DNA of 64,000 nucleotides from Planococcus sp. MSAK28401 (GTDB lineage: Bacteria; Bacillota; Bacilli; Bacillales_A; Planococcaceae), in NCBI RefSeq assembly GCF_018283455.1, contig NZ_JAAMTH010000001.1, positions 1,407,501 to 1,471,500 on the forward strand, written 5' to 3'. A model generated the notes under the pieces. That model was not told where the DNA came from, ran no database searches, and saw only the letters and a program-made list of their open reading frames with translations. The position numbers and the translations under genes are program-made. Positions within the stretch are counted from its first letter, which is position 1; each line of letters starts with the position of its first letter. Below, piece by piece: positions 35,402 through 44,276 of the stretch.

Positions 35402-35994
35402 AAAAAATCGTCATTGCGACACAAAACAAAGGAAAAGCCAAAGACTTTGAAACTTTGTTGTCTCCTCTAGGCTATGAAGTATTGACCTTGAGAGATGTGG
35501 CACAAGACCTCGACATCGAAGAAACCGGCACGACATTCGAAGCTAATGCGATCCTGAAAGCGGAAGGCGTCGCTAAAGAACTCGGCATCCCGGTCATCGC
35601 GGATGACAGCGGCCTTGAGATCGATGCATTGGACGGAGAACCAGGCGTCTATTCTGCCCGCTATGCGGGGGGCGAAAAGAGCGACGACGCCAATATCGAT
35701 AAAGTGCTGGAGAAATTGTCTGGTGTACCGGAGGGAGAGCGCAGTGCGCGATTCCGCTGCGTCTTGGCGGTCGCGGCGCCGGGAGAACAAACCCAAACAT
35801 TCTCCGGGTCATGTGAAGGCGAAATCCTGCGCTTGCGCAGAGGCGACAACGGCTTCGGCTACGACCCGATCTTTTACGTGCCTGCCCAGGAGCGTGCCAT
35901 GGCGGAACTCGAACCCGAAGAAAAAGCGGCCATCTCCCACCGCGGCCAAGCATTACGCGAGCTCAGCGAAGCGATGCCGGAGTGGCTGAAATAA
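35398..35994 (+). CDS. rdgB: XTP/dITP diphosphatase (non-canonical purine NTP pyrophosphatase)
   Basis: Hydrolyses dITP, dXTP and ITP, cleaning the nucleotide pool. The 198-residue Ham1/RdgB protein has [12 protein letters not shown] (about 5-16), [20 protein letters not shown] (about 41-60), [20 protein letters not shown] (about 65-84) followed by [19 protein letters not shown] (about 151-161) and [11 protein letters not shown]. Overlaps rph by four bases, so translation is probably coupled. ysnB, the next B. subtilis gene, is not found. Confidence 0.94.
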   Translation: MKKIVIATQNKGKAKDFETLLSPLGYEVLTLRDVAQDLDIEETGTTFEANAILKAEGVAKELGIPVIADDSGLEIDALDGEPGVYSARYAGGEKSDDANIDKVLEKLSGVPEGERSARFRCVLAVAAPGEQTQTFSGSCEGEILRLRRGDNGFGYDPIFYVPAQERAMAELEPEEKAAISHRGQALRELSEAMPEWLK

Positions 35995-36021
35995 GAATTT
36001 AGATATTTTTTTGAAATAGCA

Positions 36022-36050
36022 TTGACTTTTCCTCGGATGATTTCTATAAT
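36022..36050 (+). promoter_or_regulatory. promoter of tRNA-Arg
   Basis: TTGACT (36022-36027), 17 bases, TATAAT (36045-36050). Confidence 0.85.
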
Positions 36051-36078
36051 TAAAATTGTCTTTCGTGAGGAAAGTCAT

Positions 36079-36152
<74 letters not shown>

Positions 36153-36261
36153 TAATTGTAGTTTAGAGCAACTTAATCAGTTCAACGGTTTGATGATCTC
36201 AGGTATTTCTAAAGGTATTCTAACTTTAAAAAGTATCTCCGATTAATCATCCAAACAAATT

Positions 36262-36295
36262 AACCTCCCAATTTTATAGTTGGGAGGTTTTTTTA
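36262..36295 (+). terminator. terminator downstream of tRNA-Arg
   Basis: aacctcccaa / ttgggaggtt followed by a long T-run, 110 bases after the tRNA. The gap between them holds no gene I can support. Confidence 0.85.
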
Positions 36296-36328
36296 TGTCG
36301 AAAAAGTGGCTTATTTGATGCGTCAATC

Positions 36329-36363
36329 AAAACAGCAGCTGGGGGCTCCCTAGCTGCTGTTCT
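36329..36363 (-). terminator. terminator of the polysaccharide deacetylase gene
   Basis: aacagcagct / agctgctgtt with a G/C-rich loop; read on the reverse strand it ends in TTTTG. Confidence 0.75.
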
Positions 36364-36375
36364 TCGGTAACACTA

Positions 36376-37122
36376 TTAATGGCCGGTCGAAAGTTTCCGT
36401 ATAAAATCGTCCAAAGTATCACCGTTCAGGATCATGAAGCGGGGAAGCTCGTAACGACTGTCCTCGTCAGTACTCACGCCCCCCTCTATTGTGAATGCTC
36501 CTTTAAATCCAAGATTTTCAACGACTGCAAGCGTGTCGTCATTGTAAGCTCCGTAAGGGTAAGCGAACACTTCCGTCGTTTCGCCGGTAATAGATTTGAG
36601 TGTTGCCGTCGCATCATTAATTTCGTTGTATTGTTCGTCGTAGCTCAGTTGATCGAGAGACGGGTGTGTTGATGTATGGTTTTGGATGTCGATGCCTTTC
36701 TCCATGACGGTTGTAATTTCTTCAGCCGTCATGCTCTGACTATCGTTTACCCAATCTGCAATCGTAAACTGGGTTGCTTTTAAATCGTATTTTTCCAGGA
36801 TTGGAAAGGCGTTCGGATAAAAATCATCGGTACTGTCATCAAATGTGATGAGGATCGGTTTAGCTGGCATAGCTGCTGTTCCATCCAAAATTTCGAAGTA
36901 CTGATTGATGCTCAATGAACTGTAGCCATTTTCCTTCAAGTAAGCCATTTGTTTCTCGAATTCTTCTACGCTGTACTGATATAGATTATTCGGCTCGGGA
37001 TCATAGGAAATAACATGATAATTCACCACAGGAATTTCAATGTCAGCTGCGGCCGCGTGAGTGCTGAACCCTGCTATGAACAAGGAAACGAGAAGCAGGG
37101 AAGCTACCAGTAATTTTTTCAT
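36376..37122 (-). CDS. secreted polysaccharide deacetylase (NodB domain)
   Basis: Removes acetyl groups from a polymeric sugar such as peptidoglycan or chitin. 248 residues. Signal peptide MKKLLVASLLLVSLFIAGFS up to about AAAA (residue 25), then a CE4/NodB domain: ILITFDDSTDDFYPNAFPIL (about 91-110) with catalytic and metal Asp, NHTSTHPSLDQLS (about 146-158) with the H-x3-H metal site, and FAYPYGAYND (about 187-196). No separate cell-wall-binding domain. Start 37122 is preferred over 37131 because AAAGG is then well spaced. It does not belong to the conserved gene order and has a long structured leader. Confidence 0.9.
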   Translation of the reverse strand: MKKLLVASLLLVSLFIAGFSTHAAAADIEIPVVNYHVISYDPEPNNLYQYSVEEFEKQMAYLKENGYSSLSINQYFEILDGTAAMPAKPILITFDDSTDDFYPNAFPILEKYDLKATQFTIADWVNDSQSMTAEEITTVMEKGIDIQNHTSTHPSLDQLSYDEQYNEINDATATLKSITGETTEVFAYPYGAYNDDTLAVVENLGFKGAFTIEGGVSTDEDSRYELPRFMILNGDTLDDFIRKLSTGH

Positions 37123-37160
37123 GAAAATCATCCTTTCCAGTTTGGAGTTGTGGTCGCCAT

Positions 37161-37270
37161 AAAAAGTGCTGCAGGGATGGAGGTAAGCTATCTACTGCTT
37201 TAGAAGATGTTGCCTCAGCTCTCCTTTCCTGTTCTCTTCTGCAGCATTATTCGAAGAAGAAAAGAGAACA
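37161..37270 (-). promoter_or_regulatory. structured 5' leader of the deacetylase gene
   Basis: On the reverse strand, hairpin gttctctt / aagagaac (37231-37269) encloses tgctgcag, which can also pair with ctgcagca further on (37166-37174 with 37239-37247), directly followed by CTTTTTATGG, a terminator-like end. In between lie ggagagct and agcttacctcc, which are also partly complementary. The alternative or pseudoknotted pairings suggest a cis-acting RNA. I do not recognise a known riboswitch class. Confidence 0.4.
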
Positions 37271-37717
37271 TAAACCGTCTTTAGTTTAAATTCGCTGTCA
37301 TTGTAACACTACTTGATCATTTAGTGAGGTTTAAAGTCTCTTATTATCTGAATTTTCTTATTATTTAATTGGAAGAGGGCGCCTGGTTATTGCTCGTGGC
37401 AGTAAATATTCTAAACCGTTTCAATCACCATGGTTGATTTGCACCCAGTAATGAAGTTATGTAGGGGTTTTTTCATGACTATGTGCATGTGAAATGAAAC
37501 AGCGGTAAAAAGGGAATCAGAATGGAACATCGAAATAAATAGAGTAGCTCTCTTAATATATGCCGGTTGTCGCAGCAACTTTTTTTCGAATGGTTGTTCA
37601 ATACCGGAAATGATACAGGCAACTGGAGAAACGAATAATTCCAACAGGAAGAACATGTTAAGGTAAGCAAACAAAACCGTTGTAAGAAACTTGTCGAAAA
37701 AATAGATTATAAGGAGA
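37271..37717. other. 447-base gap without a supported gene
   Basis: AT-rich sequence between the divergent deacetylase and PhzF genes. An open frame of 87 codons on the reverse strand (37411-37674) lacks a good ribosome binding site and resembles nothing I know. A -10-like TACAAT lies on the reverse strand near 37300. Confidence 0.5.
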
Positions 37718-37723
37718 ATGGTG

Positions 37724-38641
37724 ATGAAAACCTTAAATTATACATTGGCAGATGTTTTTACTGACACGCCTTTCGGTGGAAATCAATTGGCCGTCGTGGA
37801 AGGAAGAAACGGTTTGACAAGAGAAGAAATGCAGAACATCGCCCAGGAGTTGAACTTATCTGAAACAGTATTTGTTTTTCCTCCAGCTAAAGAGGCGAAT
37901 GTCAGGAAGCTGCGGATCTTCACACCGCAAATGGAACTCCCGATGGCAGGACATCCAACAATCGGGGCAGCGTATATTTTAGCTTCTTCTGGTGCAGTGC
38001 CTACGGAAGAAGGATGGAATGAATGGGTGCTTGAAGAAGGAATAGGGGAAGTCCCAGTAACAGTCCATAAGGAACGAGGGCGGATTCTTAAGGTTGAAAT
38101 GAAACAACCGGTGCCCATTTTCGGGGAAGAGTTTCTGGATAGAAAAATAGCTGCCGGACTGCTTTCATTAGCAGCCGATGATCTTCATCCGGATTTTCCG
38201 GTTCAATCTGTGTCCTCGGGTGTGCCTTTTCTGTTCATCCCGCTGCGTTCACTTCAAGCGATTCAACGGATTCATTTCCGGCTGGATGTATGGGAGCGGT
38301 ATTTTAGTGAAAATCCAGATACTCAGCACATTTTCACATTTACGACGGAAACTGAAAATCGAGATGCTTCTGTACATGGAAGAATGTTTGCGCCGGCAAT
38401 GGGAATTGCCGAAGATCCGGCAACCGGCGCAGCTAGCGGCCCGCTTGGTGCATATTTGGTTGAACACCAAATACTGCATGCTCATGAGAATGGAATACAT
38501 GTCATCCGAAGTGAACAGGGCTATGAAATGAAACGGCCAAGCGCAATTGATATCAAGGTTATTGGCCACACCGGCGCTATTTCAGAAGTGAAAATTGCGG
38601 GCAATTCGGTCATAGTCGGGAAAGGACAGCTGTTCCTCTAA
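37724..38641 (+). CDS. PhzF family isomerase/epimerase-like protein
   Basis: A 305-residue diaminopimelate-epimerase-fold protein. Duplicated halves: YTLADVFTDTPFGGNQLAVV (about 5-24), NLSETVFVFPP (about 43-53) with the catalytic Glu of PhzF, MAGHPTIGAAYIL (about 74-86) and, in the second half, MGIAEDPATGAASGPLGAYL (about 226-245). Members isomerise small metabolites; no phenazine genes are present, so the substrate is unknown. ATG 37724 is chosen over 37718 because AAGGAG is then 7 bases away. Confidence 0.9.
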   Translation: MKTLNYTLADVFTDTPFGGNQLAVVEGRNGLTREEMQNIAQELNLSETVFVFPPAKEANVRKLRIFTPQMELPMAGHPTIGAAYILASSGAVPTEEGWNEWVLEEGIGEVPVTVHKERGRILKVEMKQPVPIFGEEFLDRKIAAGLLSLAADDLHPDFPVQSVSSGVPFLFIPLRSLQAIQRIHFRLDVWERYFSENPDTQHIFTFTTETENRDASVHGRMFAPAMGIAEDPATGAASGPLGAYLVEHQILHAHENGIHVIRSEQGYEMKRPSAIDIKVIGHTGAISEVKIAGNSVIVGKGQLFL

Positions 38642-38818
38642 GGATGTATCGATTTTTCGCTGATTTTTGGTGCATTAACGTTTTTCCCCATAGTATAAAA
38701 CTTAGCTTACAGTTTGTGTTCAAATGATGGACATTTGATTTTTCACTGTTTATTTGCGAAATATGTCGTATAATGGAAAAAGATAGAGAAAAAACAGACC
38801 TAAAGGTGGAAATGACAC

Positions 38819-39415
38819 GTGTTCAGAAACAAATGGAAACGGATTTTGATCGTACTTTCCCTTATATTAACCATTTTAATTGCGGCGACGGCGACGAGCA
38901 TTTGGACCTTTGCCAGTGAATCCGAGTTGATGGAAGCTGATGCGGCGATCGTGCTCGGCACGAAAGTCGTCGGCGGAGAGCCTTCGCCGGTACTCGAGCA
39001 GCGCATTCGCCACGCCATCGATCTATACGAGGCGGGCTATGTCGAGAAGATCATCTTTACAGGAGGCATCACGGACGGGGCGGACCTCGCCGAGTCGGTC
39101 GTGAGCCGAGACTTTGCCATCCGCAATCATGTCCCGGAAGAGGATATCCTGATTGAGACTCAATCGCTCATCACAGAAGAGAATTTTCGTTTCGCGGGTG
39201 AACTGGCGGATGAAAACGGTTTGTCGAGCTTTCTCGTTGTCAGCGACCCCTTACATATGAAACGGGCGCTGCTTATGGCGGAACACGCCGGGATCGATGC
39301 CCATTCCTCGCCGACGCCTTCGACTGAATTCAAGGGCTTTGCGAACATCGCCCCTTTCTTTGCCCGTGAAGTTGTTTGCTATATGGCCTACGTCGCGATG
39401 CACGCCGTCATTTAA
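38819..39415 (+). CDS. YdcF/SanA-type DUF218 membrane-anchored protein
   Basis: A 198-residue protein with an N-terminal membrane anchor (residues 7-30) and a DUF218 domain: ADAAIVLGTKVVGGEPSPVL (about 40-59), RHAIDLYEAGYVEKIIFTGG (about 63-82), EDILIETQSLITEENFRFAG and FLVVSDPLHMKRALLMAEHA (about 140-159). DUF218 proteins are linked to envelope integrity and vancomycin sensitivity in E. coli (SanA); activity is unknown. GTG 38819 is used, with AAAGGTGGA upstream; TATAAT at 38769-38774 is a possible -10. Confidence 0.85.
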   Translation: MFRNKWKRILIVLSLILTILIAATATSIWTFASESELMEADAAIVLGTKVVGGEPSPVLEQRIRHAIDLYEAGYVEKIIFTGGITDGADLAESVVSRDFAIRNHVPEEDILIETQSLITEENFRFAGELADENGLSSFLVVSDPLHMKRALLMAEHAGIDAHSSPTPSTEFKGFANIAPFFAREVVCYMAYVAMHAVI

Positions 39416-39417
39416 TG

Positions 39418-39451
39418 AAACTGTCCCGCTGATGCGTGGACAGTTTTTTAT
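39418..39451 (+). terminator. terminator after the DUF218 gene
   Basis: aaactgtcc / ggacagttt around cgctgatgcgt, T-run. Confidence 0.85.
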
Positions 39452-39517
39452 TTAACAGATGAACAGCGCAGCCCTGAGTGATACACTGATAAAAATGCTG
39501 TGAGGAGTGTGTTGTAG

Positions 39518-39952
39518 ATGGAAACCGATCAACTGAAGCTCAGCACGAAATGGCAAGGGGATTTTGTATTTGAAGCTGCGGGTCAAGGCGGCCATACGCT
39601 CCGGATGGATGCTCATCAGGGAGTCGGGAACGGCCAAGGGTTGCTTCCGATGCAGGCGCTGCTCGGCTCACTTGCCGGATGCTTCGGCATGGACGTCGTG
39701 ATGATTCTGCGCGCCAGGATGAAAGAGGTTCGCTCTATCGAAATCGTCACGCAAGGGGACAAGCGCCGAAATCCGCCGAAGGAATTTTTGGCGATTACCG
39801 TGACCTTTATTGTCGAAGGCGACATCGACGCGGATAAAGTCTGGCATGCCATCGAAGTGAGCGGGGAGAAATACTGTCCGGTTGCCCATTCCTTAAAAGC
39901 GGACGTCGTGTACAAATTGGTTTTGAACGGCGAAGAGGCTGGCGCAAAATAG
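39518..39952 (+). CDS. OsmC family protein
   Basis: A 144-residue OsmC-fold protein. GNGQGLLPMQALLGSLAGCF (about 35-54) contains the conserved helix with one cysteine, and VSGEKYCPVAHSLKADVVYK (about 113-132) the second, the pair used by OsmC/Ohr peroxidases to reduce organic peroxides. It resembles the YhfA-type branch rather than Ohr. Ribosome binding site GTGAGGAGTGTGTTGTAG. Function in peroxide defence is inferred from the cysteine pair. Confidence 0.87.
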   Translation: METDQLKLSTKWQGDFVFEAAGQGGHTLRMDAHQGVGNGQGLLPMQALLGSLAGCFGMDVVMILRARMKEVRSIEIVTQGDKRRNPPKEFLAITVTFIVEGDIDADKVWHAIEVSGEKYCPVAHSLKADVVYKLVLNGEEAGAK

Positions 39953-39970
39953 CGCCAGCTTTCGTTTTCA
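39943..39970 (+). terminator. terminator overlapping the end of the OsmC gene
   Basis: ctggcgc / gcgccag around aaaata, weak T-run (tttcgtttt). Confidence 0.65.
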
Positions 39971-40016
39971 CAGTGTATTTCCCTATGGTATGATGAATGG
40001 ACAAAGAGGTGGTAGG

Positions 40017-40997
40017 ATGCGGAAGAAATTTGGGGATTTGAAGCGCAAGGGCAATGTCATCGTCTTTCCGACAACGGTCACGCGGCTGCTCTCGGAAGGG
40101 ATGACCAGTCTAAAGAATGAACAATACGCCGATGCCCGCGATAAACTGTACCAAGTGCTCGTCTACGAGCCGGACCATGCAGCGGCGCTCGGCGGATATG
40201 CCTACAGCTTGTACGAGCTGGGGGAATTCGAGGAAGCGCTCGAAGTCGTTCAGGAATTGCTGCGCGTCGGGCCGATCCATTATTTGGAGACGATGGAGCT
40301 ATACATAAGCATTTTAATGCAAGTAAAGGAATTTGAAGAAGCCGAGAAGATGATCGAAGTGCTCATCGAGGAAAACGTCTTGCCAAAAGAGCGTTTGGAG
40401 CAATTCCATCAATTGCGCGACCTTAATGAACGCATCGCTGAAAGCGCAGCCTCTGCCAAACGGGAAACGGGCCAATTCAGCTTGGAGCAATTTTTGCCGC
40501 TTAGCGCTGCCGAACAGGAGCAGCGGGTGACTGAATTGCCAAAAGAAGCGTATGGTGCCATGAAGAAGCAGCTAATCGAATTGATCAAGCATCCGGAAGT
40601 GGATTGGGTGGCGAAATCCTATCTACTGCTCATGCTCCGTGAACAGCAGATCAGCGGGACGGTGAGTGTCGAAAAGTTCCATTATTCAAATGAGCTGGCG
40701 ATTGACGAGCTGCCTGATCCATTGAAGGATGCTCGTCTGCTTGGAATTCGCAAGCGCTTGGAGGAGGCTTTGGAGAAAGAGCCCGCTAAGCTGCAGATGG
40801 CAATGGAACTGGTCGACCGGCATATTTACCTGCTCTACCCGTTTTTCTGGGAAGAGTTTGAGGAAGCGGAGATCGCTGAAGTCTACCACGCGTATCTCGA
40901 TAGTTTGTTCAGCGGAGAAGTAGGAGCAAAAGCCGATCCGAAATTGCTGGAATTGCTCATGCAGGCCGAGGCATACATAGAATTGCGCAACGGTTAG
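40017..40997 (+). CDS. ysoA: TPR-repeat protein (YsoA-like)
   Basis: A 326-residue cytoplasmic protein. Residues about 18-130 form tetratricopeptide-like helical pairs (LSEGMTSLKNEQYADARDKL, then DHAAALGGYAYSLYELGEFE). The C-terminal half is acidic and helical with no recognised domain. Position directly upstream of tig matches ysoA. ATG 40017 follows AAAGAGGTGGTAGG. Probably a protein-protein adaptor; partner unknown. Confidence 0.85.
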   Translation: MRKKFGDLKRKGNVIVFPTTVTRLLSEGMTSLKNEQYADARDKLYQVLVYEPDHAAALGGYAYSLYELGEFEEALEVVQELLRVGPIHYLETMELYISILMQVKEFEEAEKMIEVLIEENVLPKERLEQFHQLRDLNERIAESAASAKRETGQFSLEQFLPLSAAEQEQRVTELPKEAYGAMKKQLIELIKHPEVDWVAKSYLLLMLREQQISGTVSVEKFHYSNELAIDELPDPLKDARLLGIRKRLEEALEKEPAKLQMAMELVDRHIYLLYPFFWEEFEEAEIAEVYHAYLDSLFSGEVGAKADPKLLELLMQAEAYIELRNG

Positions 40998-41003
40998 AAA
41001 TAG

Positions 41004-41031
41004 TTGAACCTGCTCGTATGTGTGATATAAT
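41004..41031 (+). promoter_or_regulatory. promoter of tig
   Basis: TTGAAC (41004-41009), 16 bases, TATAAT (41026-41031), then a 70-base untranslated leader. Confidence 0.75.
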
Positions 41032-41100
41032 GTGGAGGTTGTCAAAAATCGTACAAATTTCGTACATGACTTTGTAAAAAATTGTTTGGAGGGCTTATAC

Positions 41101-42402
41101 ATGTCAGCAAAATGGGAAAAGCAAGAAGGTAACGTCGGAGTACTTACAGTAGAAGTACCGGCTGAAGAAGTAAACGGCGCGCTTGATAAAGCGTTCAAAA
41201 AAGTCGTTAAAGAAATTAACGTACCAGGATTCCGCAAAGGGAAAATGCCACGCCAAATGTTTGAAAAACGTTTCGGTGTAGAATCTCTTTACCAGGATGC
41301 ACTTGATTTCATCCTGCCTGACGCTTACGCGAACGCAGTCGAAGAAGCAGGCATCAACCCGGTTGACCGCCCTGAAATCGACATCGAAAAATTAGAAAAG
41401 AACGAGCCATTGGTATTCACTGCTAAAGTAACAGTGAAACCTGAAGTGGAACTTGGCGAATACAAAGGGCTTGAAGTTTCCAAAGAAGACATGAACGTGA
41501 CGGATGAGGAAATCGAAGAGCAATTGAAAGAAAGCCAAGAACGCATGGCTGAATTGACTGTCAAAGAAGACGGACAAGTTGAAAACGGCGACACTGCTGT
41601 TATCGATTTCGAAGGATTTGTAGACGGAGAAGCGTTTGAAGGCGGAGCAGGCAACGATTACTCCCTAGAAATCGGTTCTAACTCATTCATCCCAGGCTTC
41701 GAAGAGCAATTGGTCGGCGCTAAAACTGGTGAACAAAAAGACGTAGAAGTCACTTTCCCTGAAGAATACCACGCTGAGGAACTTGCTGGAAAATCAGCAA
41801 CGTTCAAAGTAATGGTAAACGAAGTGAAAGCAAAAGAACTCCCTGAACTGAACGATGAGTTCGCTAAAGAACTTGACGAAGAAGTAGAAGGTCTTGACGC
41901 ACTTCGCACGAAAATGAAAGAAAACTTGAAAGCGGAGAAAGAAAACGCTTCTGAAACAAAAATGCGCGACGAGCTTGTACAAAAAGCGGCAGAAAACGCA
42001 ACAGTCGAAATTCCGCAAGCAATGATCGATTCTGAAATCGACCGTATGATGCAAGACTTCGAACAACGCCTAAGCCAGCAAGGCATGAACAAGGAATTGT
42101 ACTTCCAGTTCTCAGGTCAAGACGAAGATGCACTTCGCGAGCAGATGAAAGCTGACGCTGAAACACGCGTACGCGTATCATTGACGCTTGAAGCAATCGC
42201 TAAAGCGGAAAACATGGAAGTCACTTCTGAAGACATCGACAAAGAGCTTGAGAAAATGGCTGGCCAATTCAACATGGACGCTGAACAAATCAAAACAGCT
42301 CTAGGCGGCACTGAAATGCTAGAAAACGACATCCGTATGCAAAACACGGTTGAGTTCCTAGTGGAGAACGCTAAAATCTCTGACGCAAAAGCTGCTGAAT
42401 AA
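41101..42402 (+). CDS. tig: trigger factor (ribosome-associated chaperone and prolyl isomerase)
   Basis: Binds the ribosome exit tunnel and shields nascent chains. 433 residues: N-terminal domain with the ribosome-binding signature [20 protein letters not shown] (about 41-60), FKBP-type isomerase domain with [19 protein letters not shown] (about 164-182) and [16 protein letters not shown], and a long helical C-terminal chaperone domain rich in Glu and Lys. ATG 41101 after TTGGAGGGCTTATAC is preferred to the upstream GTG. Codon use is strongly biased, as expected for high expression. Confidence 0.97.
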   Translation: MSAKWEKQEGNVGVLTVEVPAEEVNGALDKAFKKVVKEINVPGFRKGKMPRQMFEKRFGVESLYQDALDFILPDAYANAVEEAGINPVDRPEIDIEKLEKNEPLVFTAKVTVKPEVELGEYKGLEVSKEDMNVTDEEIEEQLKESQERMAELTVKEDGQVENGDTAVIDFEGFVDGEAFEGGAGNDYSLEIGSNSFIPGFEEQLVGAKTGEQKDVEVTFPEEYHAEELAGKSATFKVMVNEVKAKELPELNDEFAKELDEEVEGLDALRTKMKENLKAEKENASETKMRDELVQKAAENATVEIPQAMIDSEIDRMMQDFEQRLSQQGMNKELYFQFSGQDEDALREQMKADAETRVRVSLTLEAIAKAENMEVTSEDIDKELEKMAGQFNMDAEQIKTALGGTEMLENDIRMQNTVEFLVENAKISDAKAAE

Positions 42403-42422
42403 CACATAAGATTCTTAATAAG

Positions 42423-42450
42423 ACAAGGTGCGGCAACCGCACCTTGTTTT
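42423..42450 (+). terminator. terminator after tig
   Basis: acaaggtgcgg / ccgcaccttgt with loop caa, T-run. Confidence 0.92.
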
Positions 42451-42533
42451 CTATACATAATTGCAACAAAAATGAATGGCTTATGCTGATCTCATAAAGA
42501 TTAATACTTATAATGTGTCTAAATCAGCCGTAA

Positions 42534-42635
42534 TACTACGAAGACTCCCGCGGGAAATGAATGAGCGAGGCATTACTGAGCGCATTCATTTGCGACGCAT
42601 TTACGCAGTAAATGTGGGAGCAAAGCTATAACGTC
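42534..42635. repeat. possible third, diverged copy of the interspersed repeat
   Basis: In the 392-base gap between tig and clpX, gactcccgcgggaaa resembles the end gactccagcgggaa of the element at 11095-11222 (reverse complement), and actgagcgc also recurs. It includes a hairpin catttac / gtaaatg. The rest of the gap holds only the clpX promoter. Confidence 0.4.
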
Positions 42636-42769
42636 ATGCTCGATCTAAAAGAATGGAGTTTTTTGTAGCAGTTACGGCGATTTTACCAGCTGAAAAGGTT
42701 TGGTTTTCTAAACAACTGAGTTATGACACTGCCGACAAATTCACGTTCCTACATATAAAGGCAGTTTCT

Positions 42770-42798
42770 TTGGCATAGTTCTAATTAGTTGATACAAT
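42770..42798 (+). promoter_or_regulatory. promoter of clpX
   Basis: TTGGCA (42770-42775), 17 bases, TACAAT (42793-42798). Confidence 0.72.
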
Positions 42799-42842
42799 CA
42801 AAATAATCTTGTAACATAATGGCTTGAATAGGGGTGACTACA

Positions 42843-44114
42843 TTGTTCAAATTTAACGATGAAAAAGAACATTTGAAATGTTCGTTTTGCGGAAAACCGC
42901 AGGAACAAGTTCGTAAACTGGTCGCAGGGCCAGGTGTATATATTTGCGACGAGTGTATCGAGCTTTGCACAGAAATCGTAGAAGAGGAACTCGGAACAGA
43001 AGAAGAAACTGAGTTCAAAGAAGTACCGAAACCTAAAGAAATCATGGATATCCTTGGCGGCTATGTAATCGGCCAGGACAAGGCGAAAAAATCCTTGGCA
43101 GTAGCGGTTTACAACCATTACAAACGCGTCAATTCACAAAGCAAGATCGACGATGTCGAACTTTCGAAATCGAATATCGTCTTGATCGGGCCAACAGGAA
43201 GCGGGAAAACTTTGCTCGCGCAAACACTCGCGCGTATCCTGAATGTGCCGTTTGCAATTGCGGATGCAACATCGCTTACTGAAGCTGGTTATGTCGGGGA
43301 AGATGTCGAGAACATCTTGCTCAAATTGATCCAAGCTGCAGACTACGATGTAGACCGTGCAGAAAAAGGCATCATTTATATCGATGAAATCGATAAAGTG
43401 GCACGCAAATCCGAGAACCCGTCGATTACACGCGACGTTTCCGGCGAAGGCGTACAACAAGCTTTATTGAAAATCCTGGAAGGCACAACAGCAAGCGTTC
43501 CCCCACAAGGCGGGCGTAAGCATCCTCATCAGGAATTCATCCAAATCGATACGACGAATGTCCTGTTCATCGTAGGGGGCGCGTTTGACGGAGTCGACCA
43601 AATTATCAAACGCCGCCTCGGCAATAAAATCATCGGCTTCGGCGCAGATCCGAACAAAGAAGAAATGGATGAAAAATCCCTTCTTAGCCAATTAATCCCA
43701 GAGGATTTGTTGAAATTCGGCTTGATCCCTGAATTTATCGGCCGTCTGCCAGTGCTCGCAAGCCTTGAGCAATTGGATGAAAATGCACTCGTGCAGATTC
43801 TGACAGAGCCGAAAAACGCACTCATCAAGCAATACCAGAAGATGATGGAGCTTGATGGTGTTACATTGACATTCGAACACGACGCGCTGATTGAAATTTC
43901 CCGCCTCGCGATCGAGCGGAAAACAGGCGCACGCGGATTGCGCTCAATCATTGAAAACATCATGCTTGATGTGATGTATGATTTGCCATCCCGTGAAGAT
44001 ATCGTCGAATGCATCATTACAAAAGAAACAGTGACCGAGAATTCTCAGCCGAAATTGATGCTGGAAGACGGCACTGAGTACGATAACGGCAATAACGAAA
44101 AAACATCCGCTTAA
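42843..44114 (+). CDS. clpX: ATP-dependent Clp protease ATP-binding subunit ClpX
   Basis: Unfoldase that feeds substrates to ClpP. 423 residues. N-terminal zinc domain [19 protein letters not shown] (about 12-40), Walker [15 protein letters not shown] (about 114-127), Walker [17 protein letters not shown] (about 175-190), the IGF loop NKIIGFGAD for ClpP docking (about 262-270) and sensor [20 protein letters not shown]. Start TTG 42843 gives the family N-terminus [18 protein letters not shown] and is 6 bases from AGGGGTGA; GTG 42834 overlaps that site. clpP is not in the window. Confidence 0.96.
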   Translation: MFKFNDEKEHLKCSFCGKPQEQVRKLVAGPGVYICDECIELCTEIVEEELGTEEETEFKEVPKPKEIMDILGGYVIGQDKAKKSLAVAVYNHYKRVNSQSKIDDVELSKSNIVLIGPTGSGKTLLAQTLARILNVPFAIADATSLTEAGYVGEDVENILLKLIQAADYDVDRAEKGIIYIDEIDKVARKSENPSITRDVSGEGVQQALLKILEGTTASVPPQGGRKHPHQEFIQIDTTNVLFIVGGAFDGVDQIIKRRLGNKIIGFGADPNKEEMDEKSLLSQLIPEDLLKFGLIPEFIGRLPVLASLEQLDENALVQILTEPKNALIKQYQKMMELDGVTLTFEHDALIEISRLAIERKTGARGLRSIIENIMLDVMYDLPSREDIVECIITKETVTENSQPKLMLEDGTEYDNGNNEKTSA

Positions 44115-44146
44115 AGTTTGGCTGATGCACAAGAATAGGATGATAC

Positions 44147-44197
44147 GGGCTGACTCTGAATCGTGCACATCCGCGCGTATGGGGGTCAGCCCTTTTT
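44147..44197 (+). terminator. terminator between clpX and lonA
   Basis: gggctgac / gtcagccc with a 30-base loop, then five T. Confidence 0.7.
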
Positions 44198-44276
44198 CCA
44201 CGAAAAAACCACAGTCTTCGAGATAATTGGCGCAGACTGACAGAGAGAAAGAGAAATGACGGAGGTGCACTTAGTT

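Noticed and set aside
36153..36261. Phage attachment site downstream of tRNA-Arg
   Set aside because: No repeat of the tRNA 3' end and no integrase gene in the window.
37411..37674. 87-codon reverse frame upstream of the PhzF gene
   Set aside because: No good ribosome binding site and no recognisable domain; probably chance in AT-rich sequence.
44115..44276. Possible small RNA or heat-shock operator (CIRCE or CtsR site) before lonA
   Set aside because: Neither the CIRCE inverted repeat nor a CtsR heptad tandem is visible; only a terminator hairpin was found.
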